64,000 nucleotides of DNA from Siderastrea radians (taxonomy: Eukaryota; Cnidaria; Anthozoa; Scleractinia; Rhizangiidae). The position numbers and the translations under genes are program-made. Positions 24,701 to 39,700 of this stretch are shown one piece after another (position 1 is the first letter of the stretch; the number at the start of each line of letters is the position of its first letter). Location: positions 51,621,418 to 51,685,417 of the forward strand of contig OZ024889.1 in NCBI GenBank assembly GCA_964017195.1, given 5' to 3'. The notes under the pieces are model-generated. The model made no database searches and had not been told where the DNA came from. It was given only the letters and a program-made list of their open reading frames with translations.

Positions 24701-27700
24701 ATCGGCCATTGATAATGAAAAATGATAAAATGATAATTTCAGTTATTCTTTTTTAACAATAGCGAGTTTATCTCTCACAATACTGCATAATTAAGACAAA
24801 AGGGGCTTTCATGAAGTGATTTACGGTATTTCCCGAGGTCATGAGTGGCTGCCACTGTCTGTTAAAATTAAGTTATCGCAAGTTTCTGACGCCATTAAGT
24901 TTTAACGCTTAAGTGAAGAAGGTCGCAGTACGCTCCCAAAATGTCCTATTAGTATAATTTAAAATTTTGGCCACTGCCAACTTACTTCAACAAATTTTAA
25001 CTACGCCTGGCTCCTGACACAATTTTAAATCCACTTGTATTGTAAGTAGGCAATAGTATTATTATATCTGTAATGTCTGGTTGTGTAGTCGTCTTACCGA
25101 TGAAGCAGTTTGCATGAGCTGTATTCTTCCATCCTTTGTTTGTACTACAGTGATACCCATGGACTTGAGTGTGTCAATGTGCTCCTGATTACCAGGCACA
25201 AACTGCTCAGCTCTTAAACGCGGAGGCCTGAAAACAAGGAAAATGTTCGAACCAGAACTTCATCACGTCAAGAATACGTGACGCAAGTCGAGTTACGACA
25301 AGCTTTTTTATCCACTACGGTCGAAACATTGCACTACGTATAGAATCGTGCTCGTGTCATTCTGTCCAGGTTTTCGTCCTGTTTTTTATCATATCGTCCT
25401 TAACAAGAAAAAAATCTACACTAATTTAACACAATGTGACATGTATTCACTGAATTGCAAACAGCAACTCTTGATACTTTAACAAATTCATTTAAACTGA
25501 ACTCAGAACTTGTTGCACAATACTGGCATTAATAATTACAAGTATTTTTTTTGTACAGTAAGAGGTAACGACTAATATAAACAGGGTAGGTACATGTGGA
25601 TGAGAAAATTCCCTTTCTGTGTTTAACTAGGTGTACACTTTTCGTTTTTTAACCTCCTGCATTAAGGCTCAATGATATCCAAGAGGAAAAATATACAACA
25701 CAGTCCACTGAACCTACTTGTTAGAGCTAAATGTAAAGGCTTGCTTTTTATTGGGGCAGCTTCCCATAGCTTGAGCCCGGCTGTTGCGTCGAACCTCTTC
25801 AGCAAACTTGACAGTTGATCCTTGTGTGTGTTGAGTTATGGGACATGTGTATTCATGTTCATTGTCTGTACTCAGAGTCACGTTATACTTCAATTCCTGT
25901 GTATAATAACGGAAAGAAAAATCAATAACACAGACACAACATTTGACGGTAGACTGCGAGTAGTCTATAATTTTGGCGACAGCGATCCTGGGGCAGCCAA
26001 ACATAAACACGCACGCGCGCACGAAATTTCGGGGAGACGCGACGCGAAGGGAGCGCTAAAAATGGGGCGATGTCGCAGCTCTTACAAGGTCTTCTCTGAT
26101 TTGCCGAGAAAACAATACACCAAACAACAAAACAATGGACCCTAGCCCCGAAAGCAATAGAGCTGCGTGATACCAAGGTCCAATGAAATTAGAGGTTGAT
26201 AAGAGCTGCGGGGCTACTCTAAAAATGAGGGGAGCGCCGAAATTTAGTTAATTTTTGGCGCTCCCCTGGCGTCGCGCCGCGCCTTCCCAAAATTTCGCGC
26301 GCGCGTGTGTATTTTCACCCGCCCCACGATCGCTATCACCAAATTGTGTACTTTTGCCCGCCCCGCGACTGCTATTGCCAAAATTGGAGACTACTCGCAG
26401 TCTAATTTGACGGTCACTCAGACTACTGTGGTGAAACTGGTAGACGTCATTTTAGTGTACACATGTACAACTGGACAGTACAACAAGGCTTTTTCTTTCT
26501 TTGTCTCACTCTCACGTCAAACTGACCATTCCATCTTGATTTACCATCTTTCTTTACTATCGCACACGGTGATTTCGACATCGCTGATCCTGGCAGTATG
26601 CAGGATGCGTGTCACAGCGAACCTAGTAAATTATGACCTATGCTCGCCACGAGTCTCCCAGTAGCTCAGTGATTAGAGCGCCCGACTGGTGTACGGGAGG
26701 TCATAGGTTCGATTCCTGTCGGGGACTCAAATTCGTGACAAACTGAATATTCCATCTTTCTTAAGGCTTATTTAAGATGATTACATCAAATACCACTTAT
26801 CAACAGTTTTATCTATGCACGTAGGTATCACAGTTAAAGGAGGTTGATTCTGCCCACGTGACTGCAGTCGACTATCTGAGAGTAGAACATCATCCAATGC
26901 AAAAGGGTTTCCTTTGGAAATAACCAATGTTTAAAAAGGCAGGAGTTAAATGTAACTCACTTAGTTCATAGATACACCACACTCTTTGTTATCTTATTTC
27001 TCAACTTTGCACATTAAGGGATAAACATAAAACAAGAGAGGATGAAGGGAGAGAGCGAATCCCCCATACATGGGCCCCTTCCGATGAGAATTATTTCAAA
27101 TCTATTTTTGCTTCTGTGTCATACTGCGTGGTTATTTTAAGGACGACACCTCATTGGTCAGTTAGAAAGACGTGATGTAATTTTAGATTGCTAACATGGA
27201 AACAACAGATAAAAATAACCTTTGCAGCATGGGTGCGGACTAAAAATAACTTTCAAATAATTATCATGGGGCACAGGGATTCACTCTCTTACTTCATCCT
27301 CTCTTGACATAAAAGGCATGACTAACCACAAGCAAGAGACACCAGCCTAAAATCCTGCCACTAGCCTGATTAGAGCACAGTGTATAAGTGCCACAAAACT
27401 AACCTGTGAAGCTGAATCATTGACAGCCATAGTGGACAAACTAAGCGGAAGGATATGAGCCTCAGTAGTAAAAATAAACGGGTTCATGTTAAAGACCAGG
27501 TCTTCTTTTTCAGTAAATAGTAAGTACAAGTACTTGAATGTCTCTGCCAGGACAAACGAGTCCATCCTGAAAACAAAAAAAGTCAAAAGATGAATACAGA
27601 GATGATAATTATGCTTAGTGTTTGCACGACATTTAAGTTAATCAATAGAGGATGTGAGACAAAAACTAAAAGAATCGGATTACAGAAAAAGTTAGGAAAG

Positions 27701-30700
27701 GATGTCAAGGCACGATAATGGAAGGAAGAATGGGTCTTGTAGCCTTTTTTTGTCTGAAAGTTAAGCCGTCGGACTCCTTTATTTTCCATTTTCTTGTTCA
27801 CCAAAGGATGAACAGCAAACGAACACTAAAATTTTAGAGACGTCTCCACTTTATTAAGTAATTTCTTCTATAATTGAAGACAAGAATTTCAAGTTTTAAA
27901 TCTCCAAGCTAAGGTTTCATGAAAGGATAGTATGAGTTTACTTTACCTGTCTTCGTGACTTAGTGTCCTAACATCTTTAAGCGCAGCAAAACCACAGGGT
28001 ACCCTGGCATGTTCATTGATCTTTTCCACTATATGTTTACCAACCTCAAGGTAATATGGGTCTCCTGTGGCCTTCAAAAATAAAAGAATTTCTAGCTCTT
28101 CATTCAAATACAACAATGCTTTCCTCCTAAAGGTTGATTTCCACTGTTGCATAAATTTTACGCGCGTACGGGCGTGAATTTAACTGGCTTTACGTGCGTA
28201 AATAAAATTAGAGACGACATATGAACGGCTCAACTTTTTTTACGTTTACGTAAGCCGTTCATATAGTCTCTAATGTTTTTTACGCACGTAAAGCCAGTTA
28301 AATTCACGCCCGTACGCACGTAAAATTTACGCAACAGTGGAATCAACCTTAACACATGGTGAGGAACATACATCAATTGAATCTACTGTAAACATCCACC
28401 ATCAAGAGCAGAAAAAGTAGTCTTGTACAAGTAATTGTAGATGTAATATGTCAAACACAAGAAAGAGTGTTTTATCAGGACATCCAAATACCGAGAAGTG
28501 GGTTGAAAACACGAGGCACAGCCGAGTTATTTTAATCGACTTCGAGGTGTTTGGATACCCGATGAAACGCTCTTACAAGTGTTTGATATGGCTTCTCAAA
28601 CCACTAATAATTTTTGGAGAAATTCAGAGTAAAAGTTCACAGAGTTTTATGCTAATTAAGATCAGGTATCCAAACCACTGTCACAGTAGTGAACTGATTC
28701 CAGTTATCAGTTACCATAACTGATTCCAGTTATCAGTTATGGTAAATGTTTTTCAACCAATAAGAGCATGCACAGTGTCGTGTTTTTTCAGAACGACGTT
28801 TCAACTTTGCCTACTCATAACTTAGTTTCACACCTCATAAAGGAAGTACGTGCTTTCTACAAGTTCTGGTCTAAGATGATGCTGCCCCCAGTGAACCTCA
28901 AAATCTGTAGTGAAGGCCTGTGAAGAAAAACAAGTGTTACAATAACTACAGCTGGGGTTCACTTGTTTTGATAGGTCAAGTCTTCATGACCCTAGAGACC
29001 CAAAATCACCACAGTTTACCAAGTTACTGTAGCATGAAGTGACTGGGAGTATTACAGCTAACTCTCAATGGGATCCTGCCCATCATGACTTTGTATTAGC
29101 CCCCCCCCCCCCCCGGCCAAGATTTTTGTTCTGATTCCCCCAGCAATTGATTGGTAAGGTAACGTAAGGTCATACATGAACCACAGGACGCCCACATGAT
29201 AACCAAAGCTTGTCCCTAGTTTCTGTGGCATGAAGCAACTGAGAGTATTGCTACTCCCTCCTCGATGGGATGCCAGTCCATCGCAGGGTTACCCACAGCA
29301 GTACGTCTCGGTACCCAATTGGTGGGTACTGGCAGAACCCCCCTGGGTGGAGAGAGACAATGTAGAGTAAAGCTTCTTGCCTAAGGAAACAACACCATGG
29401 CAGGGATCAGGCCACGAACCAATGACTCCAAGACTTAAAATCCAACACTACGGGGCACAGTGGTGTGTGGTTAGCACGGCCCTGGTTGGAAAGATGCTAA
29501 CAAATGAAGTAGAGTTCCTTCTTTAAACAGACAACACAGTGGCAAAGACAGGGCTTGAACTGCTACTGACTGTCACATGAAAAGTCAGATGTGCTGATGT
29601 GCTGTCTTTAAGGTCTACTGTCAGCTGTGCTGTCCTTCAACCACAAAGGCTACATGTCTAGTGGTTTACATTATCCTTATTAGCAAGGAAGTAGTCATTC
29701 ATGCGGCCATGTTACACGCTACTTTATGTGATCTGCACTGTATATGCTAAACTGCATCTCAGTGAGGAAGTTACAAGATGTCACTCTGTACCTCTGGTAG
29801 AAAGGTGTGTTTTTTGGAGACTTCATACAACATCTGATGAGTTTCAATCGCTTTCTTAAGGTCACCTTTAAGCACCTGCAAGACATACAACGCAGTTCAA
29901 TTAATCAGGTCACAAGCAAACCAGGTGATTTGCCCTTAACTGTGATTTCTTTATCGTAAAGCAACTAGGGACTCCTCTCCCTGCATTTTGTCTACAAAAT
30001 CCAATAATTGACAGTTTTCCAGGAGCCACTTAATAAACACCTGGGTGACTGGTGAGGCACATGTTTGAGCAATTAAGTAGGTTTGTGTATTTCCATTCCT
30101 GAGTAGTCCAAACAGAATGCACTCTAGTGAAACAAATACAGTAGACTACCATTTTCTTGAACAATGCAAGCAATCTTTCACCTCTTGCTGTGCAAAACAG
30201 AAATCATTGATACTGATAATTATTGATGTATTACATAAATGAGATATTGATATGATACTGTTGAATAGTAGTATATTACTGCTTATCTCACACTCTTCCT
30301 TTCACAGACATTTTCTCTGTTTTCCTTGGATGTTTGAGATAGCAAAGGTTAACCAAAAAATGTTAATTAAATGACTGTAATGACAGGGAAGCAGTAGTGA
30401 TGACAACAACACTTTACTATCAAAAGTACTTTGTTTACATCATCAAAACACTATGAACATTTTATTTAATAACTACAGAATAACATTACTACCGGTACAT
30501 AGAATAAGTTACTCAGAGTAAATAAAATTATATACATGGTTACTCAGAACTAACTCAGTTACTAAACAACTGTAGAAATACACGAGGATCTTACCTGAAG
30601 CCCTGGCCAGAAAGCTTGCAGTGCATCCATGTAGCCATGAGTTGTTCTGTCTGGCTGATGCATCTGAACACTCAGAAACAATGGACCCTGGTTCAGGTAC

Positions 30701-33700
30701 TGCATTATAGACTTGTAGTGCTGTTTGAAAATATCGCAGAGTTTAGATTACATTTCAGTCTGTCAATTTTACACTATTAGCATTTCCTGCAGTCAACATC
30801 ACTCTGAAACAGCACCAATCCATCTTGACATTTACATTTAGTTTGTCAGTCAATAAGACACAATCTACACGTAGATCGAGATAAAAGACACATCACCCAC
30901 AGCTGGTCACATCCTTCTCAGGTCCTTGCTACACAGTTTTCAGGGCCTCAATATCTAGTATTACAATTTGGAAATTTTGACTGTTTGTTTGATTGTTTGT
31001 TTTGTGGAGGAACAGAAACTGGAAAACCCAGAGATAAAGCCCTCAAAGCCAGGCAAGTCCAACCAAAAAAATCCAAAACCCTTGATTTATCAACTGAGTT
31101 GAAAGGTAAATTGGCCAGCGTGAAGAAAACTAACTAGTAAGTAAACTCAACCCACGCGCACTACATGATGTCAAGTCCAGAATTTCAATCCACGTAGGAC
31201 AAATAAAGCCCTGAAGCCCTGAACAACCGAAATGTTGTTAAAAAAAGATGAACGAAATAAAATGACGTCCAGCAAACAACAACACTGCCCCCATAAAGCT
31301 GTCACAGTGACAAAAAGTAGGTAAAAAGATCATTGGATAGTTTTTGTGACAAGAACATGCCAACTTCTAGAAATTGTGACAAAACAAGTTTTGAAATTCA
31401 GATGGAGAAAGAGAATGTACCCCTAACAGAGCCTCACAAATTGGCGGGAGGGTTGCCCTCTCACCAAGACACTAACCCTGCTTCTGTTGCAGTGCTATGG
31501 TAACAGTTAATTAGAGGAATAAGCGGAGAAGGAGAAAGCAAGGCAAAAAGTTCAGTCTTTAGTCTAAAATAACCTTAAAGAACAGAAGATAAAACTGAAG
31601 GCATGAATCAAGTTGTACTTCAACTTATTGTTACAATGACAAACAAACATCAAATAAAAGAGAAAATTTGCAGCATACCCTGTTAAATCTTTCCAAGTAA
31701 GTTTCGTCTCCAAATAGCACATAGGCTTTCAAACAGTACTCATAGTATGAATCAATGCCTGCACCAACACTACTGTCTGCAAGAAGTCAGAAAACAGACA
31801 CTCTTCTAAGTGGTGAGAAAAATGCAACATTACATTCTTGGCTTTCAAGAAAATTCTCAGTGATATCATTTAGCTTTCAAAAAGGAAACTGTCAATAGGG
31901 GGAAAAGTTGCAAAAGGTAACTAAAAAATGTGCTCTGGACCATAATATCTTCTGTGATGAATGCAAGTGCCAACTCAATATAGGCTATTATCCAAAAATA
32001 TAAATAAAATTTAAAATTTCCTGCTTTTCACATGCAAATCTTACTGTTCCTGTGCTGACTTATCTGGTCATCATCATTTGCAAGAAGGTTTGTAACATAA
32101 CAGAGAGAGTCAATTCCAGCCTTCCACTCAAAGACCAGTGCACCAAAAGCACAAAGTTGTGCTTACTGTAACATGGGCAGACCAGTATTCATAACAACAA
32201 GAAACACTTCAAGTTGACAAATAAGGGTTGCTTTAACTTTGTTGGATTTTTTCCTTTGTTCTAGATTGCCGTAAGGAATACTGCCACAGGAAAACAAAAA
32301 TTAACCTGACTTGACAATCTGAACACAAAACGTAATTTCACGCACAACATTTATTAATAAATTAACTTACAACTTATAGAGGTTAACATTTAAAACAAAA
32401 AATACAAACACCTTCAAGTAGCACAGTGAACAAAACAAACAAAAAATTGTTAGAAAGACTAATGTTGATTACAACAGAGATATCCTCTACCAATTCTACA
32501 TGTGTTGTAAATTACCTCTGCGAACCCAGTCCCCATTGTGAATGTTGATGACTGTGCCAACCAAATCACTATGGCGGCTGCGATGGATCCAGATTGACTC
32601 CATAGCTTTCTGGGCCTTTTGCTGTTAATGTGAAAAGAAGTAATTCAAAAATGGATTAACTTGTAATATTATCAGTAATTACTAGTGAGTTTAGACTGAC
32701 ATATCATACAATTTCATAAGGGAAACACCCGCCCCTCTTTTAAAGTCAAACAGGTCATACTATAAAGTAAGTGTTAGTGAACATTTAATTTAAAAGGTGC
32801 TAATCTAAATCAGGCTGTGAGAGAAGAAACTTAAGAAAGTTGTTTTTCCAGTTTAGCTTCATACTCTCCTTTAAAGAAAATTTGGCTTTTCAGGACCCCC
32901 CACCCTTCCCTTGGAATCTCCAATACACCTTCCTTGGTGTGGGTATGGATATCTTCTGGTACTGCCCATTTTCAATCAGTAAAATACAACTGTCACTTCA
33001 CATGTGTGAGTGGCTGTAGTCCAAAAATAGTTAGTGCTTAGGAGTCAAAGTTAATTTAATCCCTGGAGGTAGAACACAAAATATTGTACCTCAAATATTG
33101 GATCTCCAGTGACTCTAGAAAGAGCACCAAACTCCATGATCATTGTACCAGCACAAGCAGTGCAAGTGTCTGACTCACTTCCTGTATTTGATGATGGATG
33201 GTGAATGCCATACTTCAAGTTTACCTGTCAATAGAATGAACAAGCATTAAGCTCCACCTGATACACTAGATGCTCACTTACCACATTTATGCAAGTGAGA
33301 GCCAAGGCTATTATTAAAATTTCTCTTAAAAAAAGTGATTATTCAAGGAAAGCTGTTATGGAAGGTAAGTTTTAAGGGCAATCATTTTGAAACGTTCTCT
33401 GAAAGGGGGTACATTTGCTATCATCACCATACTATGAAAAAAAAACTTGACTTTAAAAAATACAGCTATAATTGCACACCAGGTACTGTGCTCAATCCTT
33501 TTAAACAAAATAATGAAATATGAAGCTTCTAAAAATACTGTGAATGTTGTAGTTCAATTTTGCTCGTGGTACAATTTGTTTTTATTTACTAAATCTTAAA
33601 ATTAGGAACAAACTATGACGTCACCTGATCAAAAAAATAACTCAACTTATATGTTCAATCTAAAAATACTGTAAGACGCTTTTCACTATTAAAGCTTAAA

Positions 33701-36700
33701 GGGTAAACAGAGTGGTCGTAAACCGAGGTTACACTATATTCAACCATCCACCCAACAAAGTGCTACACAAACTCGTCATGAAAAATCAACTCACCCGAGG
33801 GTAGGGTATGCCAGTGGAGGTGTTGAAAGCTGGAAGCAGCCGATAGCCAATCTCCTTTGCCAAGGGAACCAATTCGTTGCTATACCAGAGCATGCCTCTG
33901 CCAGAGTTCTTCAGTGCTACTGCAGCAAAATGTCCACCAAGAAGGCCCCTGTAAGGAGAGTCATATAACAGTTAGTTCAAGTTGTCACCTTTGACCTTCT
34001 TAATGGGTGAGACTACTTCCCTAGTTTGAAGGTTCCATAATCAGAAAAAGATGCGTAGGGTGCACAATGGGATAGAAAATACCTTGTATGCATACAAAAG
34101 GCATTCTACATGTATGAATGTCAAATCAAGAATAAGAAATGACATTGCTGATAAATTTAATTTTTATTACCTCCTTTTTTTGTGGAAATTAATTACCAGT
34201 TAAAATACATGTACTTACAACATAACTCCTCTTTGATACTCTAAAAATAGCACAGTATAACTCAGAAAATTTTTTTTGTGTAAATGAGTTTTAAAAAGCG
34301 TGCTTTCTAACACGTTTCTTAGCCATGTACAGTGTATGCCTGTTCTCACTTTGTTATTTACACCAAAAACTTTGCTTTGTGTGACATTGTTCAGACAAAA
34401 ACAAGTCAAACTGTTAACTAATTACAAGTAACTTTTCATCAACAAAAATTGTCAATAGGAATCAGAATGAAAACATACATGTAAAGCATAGTTGTTGTCA
34501 GGAATGAACTTCATGCACATATACTTTTACACCACATCCTATGTCAATACGAATTATTTTTGCTTACCCTAACACCCTAATGTTGGTTTCAAACACTGAC
34601 ACTACCAGATCGTTATCAAATGACACATCTTTGATGACCAGTCTGACTGCCTTCTCAAACTCCTCTACTTTTCCAAGAACCTTAAAACAAGAAGTTACAA
34701 ATATGTGATGAACAAAACAGACCAGAAAACTCAAAGTACATTTATCCTTGATTGACGTACAGAATACAACTTACTGCTAATGTGTCCAATGTATCAATCA
34801 GCGTCAAGGAAAATCTTGGAAAAAAACAAAGAAGTAATGAGAATCCAGATAAAACAACAAGCACAGTGTACAGGAAAACAAGTGGTCAAACATTTTCCAT
34901 TTGCAGAGAGGGTTGGAATTATATTATATGATGTTGCCATGGACAATCTGCCATAAATTCTTGAGGAACATTCAGGATACTTTGCGGGGAAAATAATATA
35001 AGAAAATCATCAACAGTCTTTCTGAATATCCAACAAATACAGAGATCCTCAAGTGGACAGATTCCAAGGTCTATAACAGGAGGCTTTCTCTTCCCAAGAC
35101 TATGGCATTACACAGTAGAACGTAATGTGGTGAGTAAGCAGAGAGCACTTCACCACTCATACTGTTGAAAATACTGTTTTAAATACCGTTAGGTATTTTT
35201 TTGATTAAATGCCGGGCCTCGAATAAACGCCAGGTTCAAATAAACGCCGGGTCCACACGGTCAAATTTGAAATAAATGCCCCAGGCGTTTATTTGAGGTA
35301 CCAGCATTTAATTGAGTACTTCTGTTCAATAATAATTTATTTCTCTCATTCCAACTAAAGGAACGCTTCTGAGCACCCAATTCTCCGCCATGTTTTGAAT
35401 TATACGGACTAGAGACGAAATCAGTGACATTTTATTCCTGTTTTTCTTATGTTACGTTAGATTTTGCTGTAAGTTTAGTGAACTTAAAGTAGTAAATACC
35501 AAAAGAAATTAGGCCATCAAAAAGGATGAAAAAAACATTTTATATAAACGCCGGGCTCCGAATAAATACCGGGTTCAAATAAATGCCGGGTCTACGAGGT
35601 CTAGTGTAAATAAATGCCCCCGGCGTTTAATCGAGAAAATACGTGGTAATGAACATGACTACTGTAAGTATCAGTATTGTTCCTTTGTAAGCATTACTAA
35701 ATAACGTCTACTGTTAATGGATCAAGTAATGTAAATAGTGATGTAACAGATAAATATAACATTTAAGTATAGTGGATGTAATTACATATAAATGCATCTA
35801 TTAGTGTAAACAACTAAAAAATAAAAAAAAAGCATTCCCTCACTCTTACACATGTTTGCACATAATCAATCCAATATGTCACCAGCAATTCACAACCATA
35901 AAGCAGTACAGAACTGTAGTTTATTAGTAACACTGTGGGAAAGGAGGACAGATGCTACCACAGTTTACACGTAGGACAAAAACTAAAAAAAAAATCATGG
36001 ATTAAACCTGTCAAAACTTTTAAACTGTCTTCAACCAATTATTATTGCAATATTACACGTAGTTCTAGTATTTCCTGACAAACCTAGGTCAAGTTAGACA
36101 CAGAAAATGATGTCTCAATTTGAGTACAAGTGGTACAAATTAGGAACTCACTTCCCAAGGGCATCATCAACGTCCCCTCGACTGGCATCTACCCCTCTCA
36201 CACGGCCCTTACAGCTCAGCGGCATAAGCTCATCTGCTGGATAGGCATGGTCCTACAAGATATAACAAAAATCATATTTACTGAAGTAAGGTAAGACTGC
36301 TTAAAAAATGAAAATCTACTACGCAATCAATGGATGTCAACCAACAGAATCATAGGCTCGATTTCCGCCAATCACTTGGGTCCAGCTTTCCTCCTTAGGC
36401 TCATTTCCCAGAAAGTGGCTGGTAGCTGAGCCTAACAGAATCACTACAGTTCTCAACTAACTTCTAATCAGGTATTGTGGAAACGTCGGTCAGTGTCAAC
36501 ACCAACAACAGTCATTCTCAGGACTATTGGCACTCTCACCCAGGTGATCATACTTAGACAAACTACTAGGTTCAAACTATTGTTTTACTGGGAAGATCAC
36601 TGATGACTAGTCAATAAACAACATTTATCATGACAGAAAAGCAGCATTTCCCTGTTACACTAAGCACTAGTTACCAATAATTGACTTTCATAGATATCTG

Positions 36701-39700
36701 GCAACATGCAACATATATATCAGTTTTAAGGTTACTGGTATGCACTTATGCTATAGCAGAGTGTCAGACTCATCAAAAACCTTTCTGGTGGCTTTGGTCA
36801 AATATGATCATGTATGGAACTGTACCACATCTTCTACGGAACTATACCAACTAGGAAACTATTTAATGTTTGTAACTAGAGTGGAGCAAACTGTTTTGTT
36901 GTTGTTGTTGTTGTTTTAGGAAAGGTGTATTTCCTTGGGACGTAAAGAGGCACTGTCTGCAAGTTTAATTTAATTTATTTATAACAAGTTTCCTATCCTG
37001 TGGTCATTAAAATACAGTACTTAGTTACATGATAATTTCTAAGACACAGGAAGAAAACTAAGCTTGACTTCCATTCCTTCACGCACACCCTTGGAGGATG
37101 AAACTGGACTCCCTCAAACGGCTGGAAATCGAGCCTTCAAGAAACCAAAAGTAGGTAAAATGGGTAGATTTTAGAGCAGTTTTAAAGGAAATCTAGGATC
37201 AATAATAGGCTTGTTGGGGGAATTTTCTTGGAAAAATCACGAAATGAAATTTGTAACATTTCTTGTCAAAACATCCAAAATACAATCTTCACTTTAAAAC
37301 ACAGTAAACATGTGCAACACAAGCCATGAAATTATTACTGAACAAATCAAATGACATGCAAACTACAATGTAGGAACTAACATTTTGTCCAGTATAACAG
37401 AATTCATTACCAGTAAACATACATAATGTATTTTATGAAACAACAATCTTCATTGTACAGAATCTGTACAAGCCTAATGTACAAATTAAGTACTCAATGA
37501 TATCACTATAATGCTCTCATTTCAGGGATGATATTTCACATTCAATTTTTTATAGTTATTTATACAAAATACTGCACATGGACACAATTTTATTGTGCAG
37601 CTTGACGTGAATCCAACTGTTCAAACGATATATATTTATTCCACTCTGTTAATTAATTACATGGCAACAAGAATGCTTTGCAAGAATTCAAGAAACCTGC
37701 TGTTCTATTTCACGGCTGAGATCAGAACATTTTAACCACGCAATTAGCTGCAAATAAGCCAGCGTTTCTAACTAAAAAGGCATTTTGTACCAAATTCAAC
37801 AGTGTTGTGTTAAACAACTATCCATTCATGGCAGTGATCAACTCAAAAGCCTAAACTACTTTGGTCACTACGCACATTCTATTTAATTATTATTTCTGTA
37901 ACATTTCATGTTCTATGTATTACAATGACACAAGTTCTGAGGATGTTGTATTAATGTAAATAGTGCAAATAAACACAAATCTGAAATCTGGAAAAAATGT
38001 TTCACCGGAAACAAAATATTCATCCAACAAAAAAAGTTGTTTCAACACCTTCCAATGCTAAATGGTGGTGCCAAATGGTCCATCCCAGCATACTCAATCG
38101 GACGTTCGAAAAACAAACTCAACTGAACTAAATTGGATTGAGCTCGATTAAGTTCAGCAATCGAATGAAATCGAACACCAAACTTTGTGTGAGTTCAATT
38201 TCCGAACCAGCTGAACTCAATCGAAGAAATCAAACCCAAAGACAATCCAATGTAATGCAACAATCATACTTTAATAATATACTGCCATTTGACAAGGTCT
38301 AATGCCTCACATTGTGCGACTGTGTTCGGTAAATAAATTCACTCGAACAAAGGTCATGTTATGTGGTCTGACTTCCTGCTCGGTTACTGTAGGGAAGCTC
38401 TGGTAAACTTAGACACAAAGCAAGCCCATCGAAAACAAGTTTTTCTCGTCCTTTTTTGCTGATTATTCAATAAGAAAAGCAAACTGTCCATGGTAGCAAA
38501 AAGAACAAATTAGAACAAAGCTATCGTTATTCCCTTGTATTACCGTATTCCGCAACCAGTTCATGTTGAAGGTGACCTAACTGTCCACACTCATTTACAA
38601 CTCAAAAAGCACAGCCTTTCCCACTTATTTTCTTTTTAGAACTTTGAAATCTTTGCCCTCCTTCACGTCAAAGCAGAACTATTGGTAGCCTTTTACAACG
38701 CATTTAAAGCTAACAACCCACAGCGCATATGAAGCCATTTCTCCAGAATTCCTGCGGTTACAATAGACACGTGTTTATACTCGGCTGTTTCACAATCAAG
38801 TGTACTCATTTCCTTGACATAGTGTTACAAGGGTTTCCTTTAAAAATTATAATAAGCAGAAAGATCATTCTAAACTTGTAAGCAGTAGAAACTTGTGCTG
38901 AAAAAAACAAAAAAAAATTTTGGAAATCGGTTAATGTTTGCCAAAGATACGAATCTTTGTGTCATTAAGAAATGGGCCAATCACACTGTTGATGGTGTGA
39001 CATTCATATTGTAGTATCAAATAAAAGGAAGAATCTTTGAAGAACAAATTATTTACTTGAATATTCAATCAACTCAGAACATCGTCTATCATCTTCCTTT
39101 TTACTGAACGTTGAATTGAAGAACAAGTAGGCCATTTTTTTTTTTAAATATTGGCATCTATTACCAAACTCACCATTGTTACAGATTTTCTCTTATGTAA
39201 TATGGTTATTGTTTCAAATTCATTAAAACCATTAAAAAATGTGAAAACTCAACAGACTTTACATAAAAAATTGTCTTTATTACTCCTTATAAAATGTGAG
39301 AATTTTTTGTTGTAAGTGACGTCTATCAGCTCTCTCTTTGACTGCTCAAACACACACCCTAGGATTTCCGGAAAATTCTGTAGTGTCCGTCCCCCTACTG
39401 TTATCCCTGTCTATTATCTGCTTTTAGCCAACAAAGGCACATCGTGTTTGCTTACAGTTGTCATATACAAGTGACATATAAATGTGATTGCTGGCTTCAA
39501 CAAGTAAGAAAATATATTAAGATTTGTTGCCAAATGTAGTGTCCGTCCCCCTGTTTAGTGTCCGTCCCCCTACAATGTGTCCAACACCATTCCTAGCAAC
39601 ACATTGTCTCAATGTGCCCCCCAAAACTGACTGTAGTTAAGCTACTGATAAAACGTGAAAGATAAATTAAGATTGAGGAAAATATTATGGGTTGTTGAAC

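Noticed and set aside
26653..26727. Functional tRNA-Thr gene
   Set aside because: Acceptor-stem mismatch, two extra bases before the D arm, unusual GGT anticodon and sister degenerate copies.
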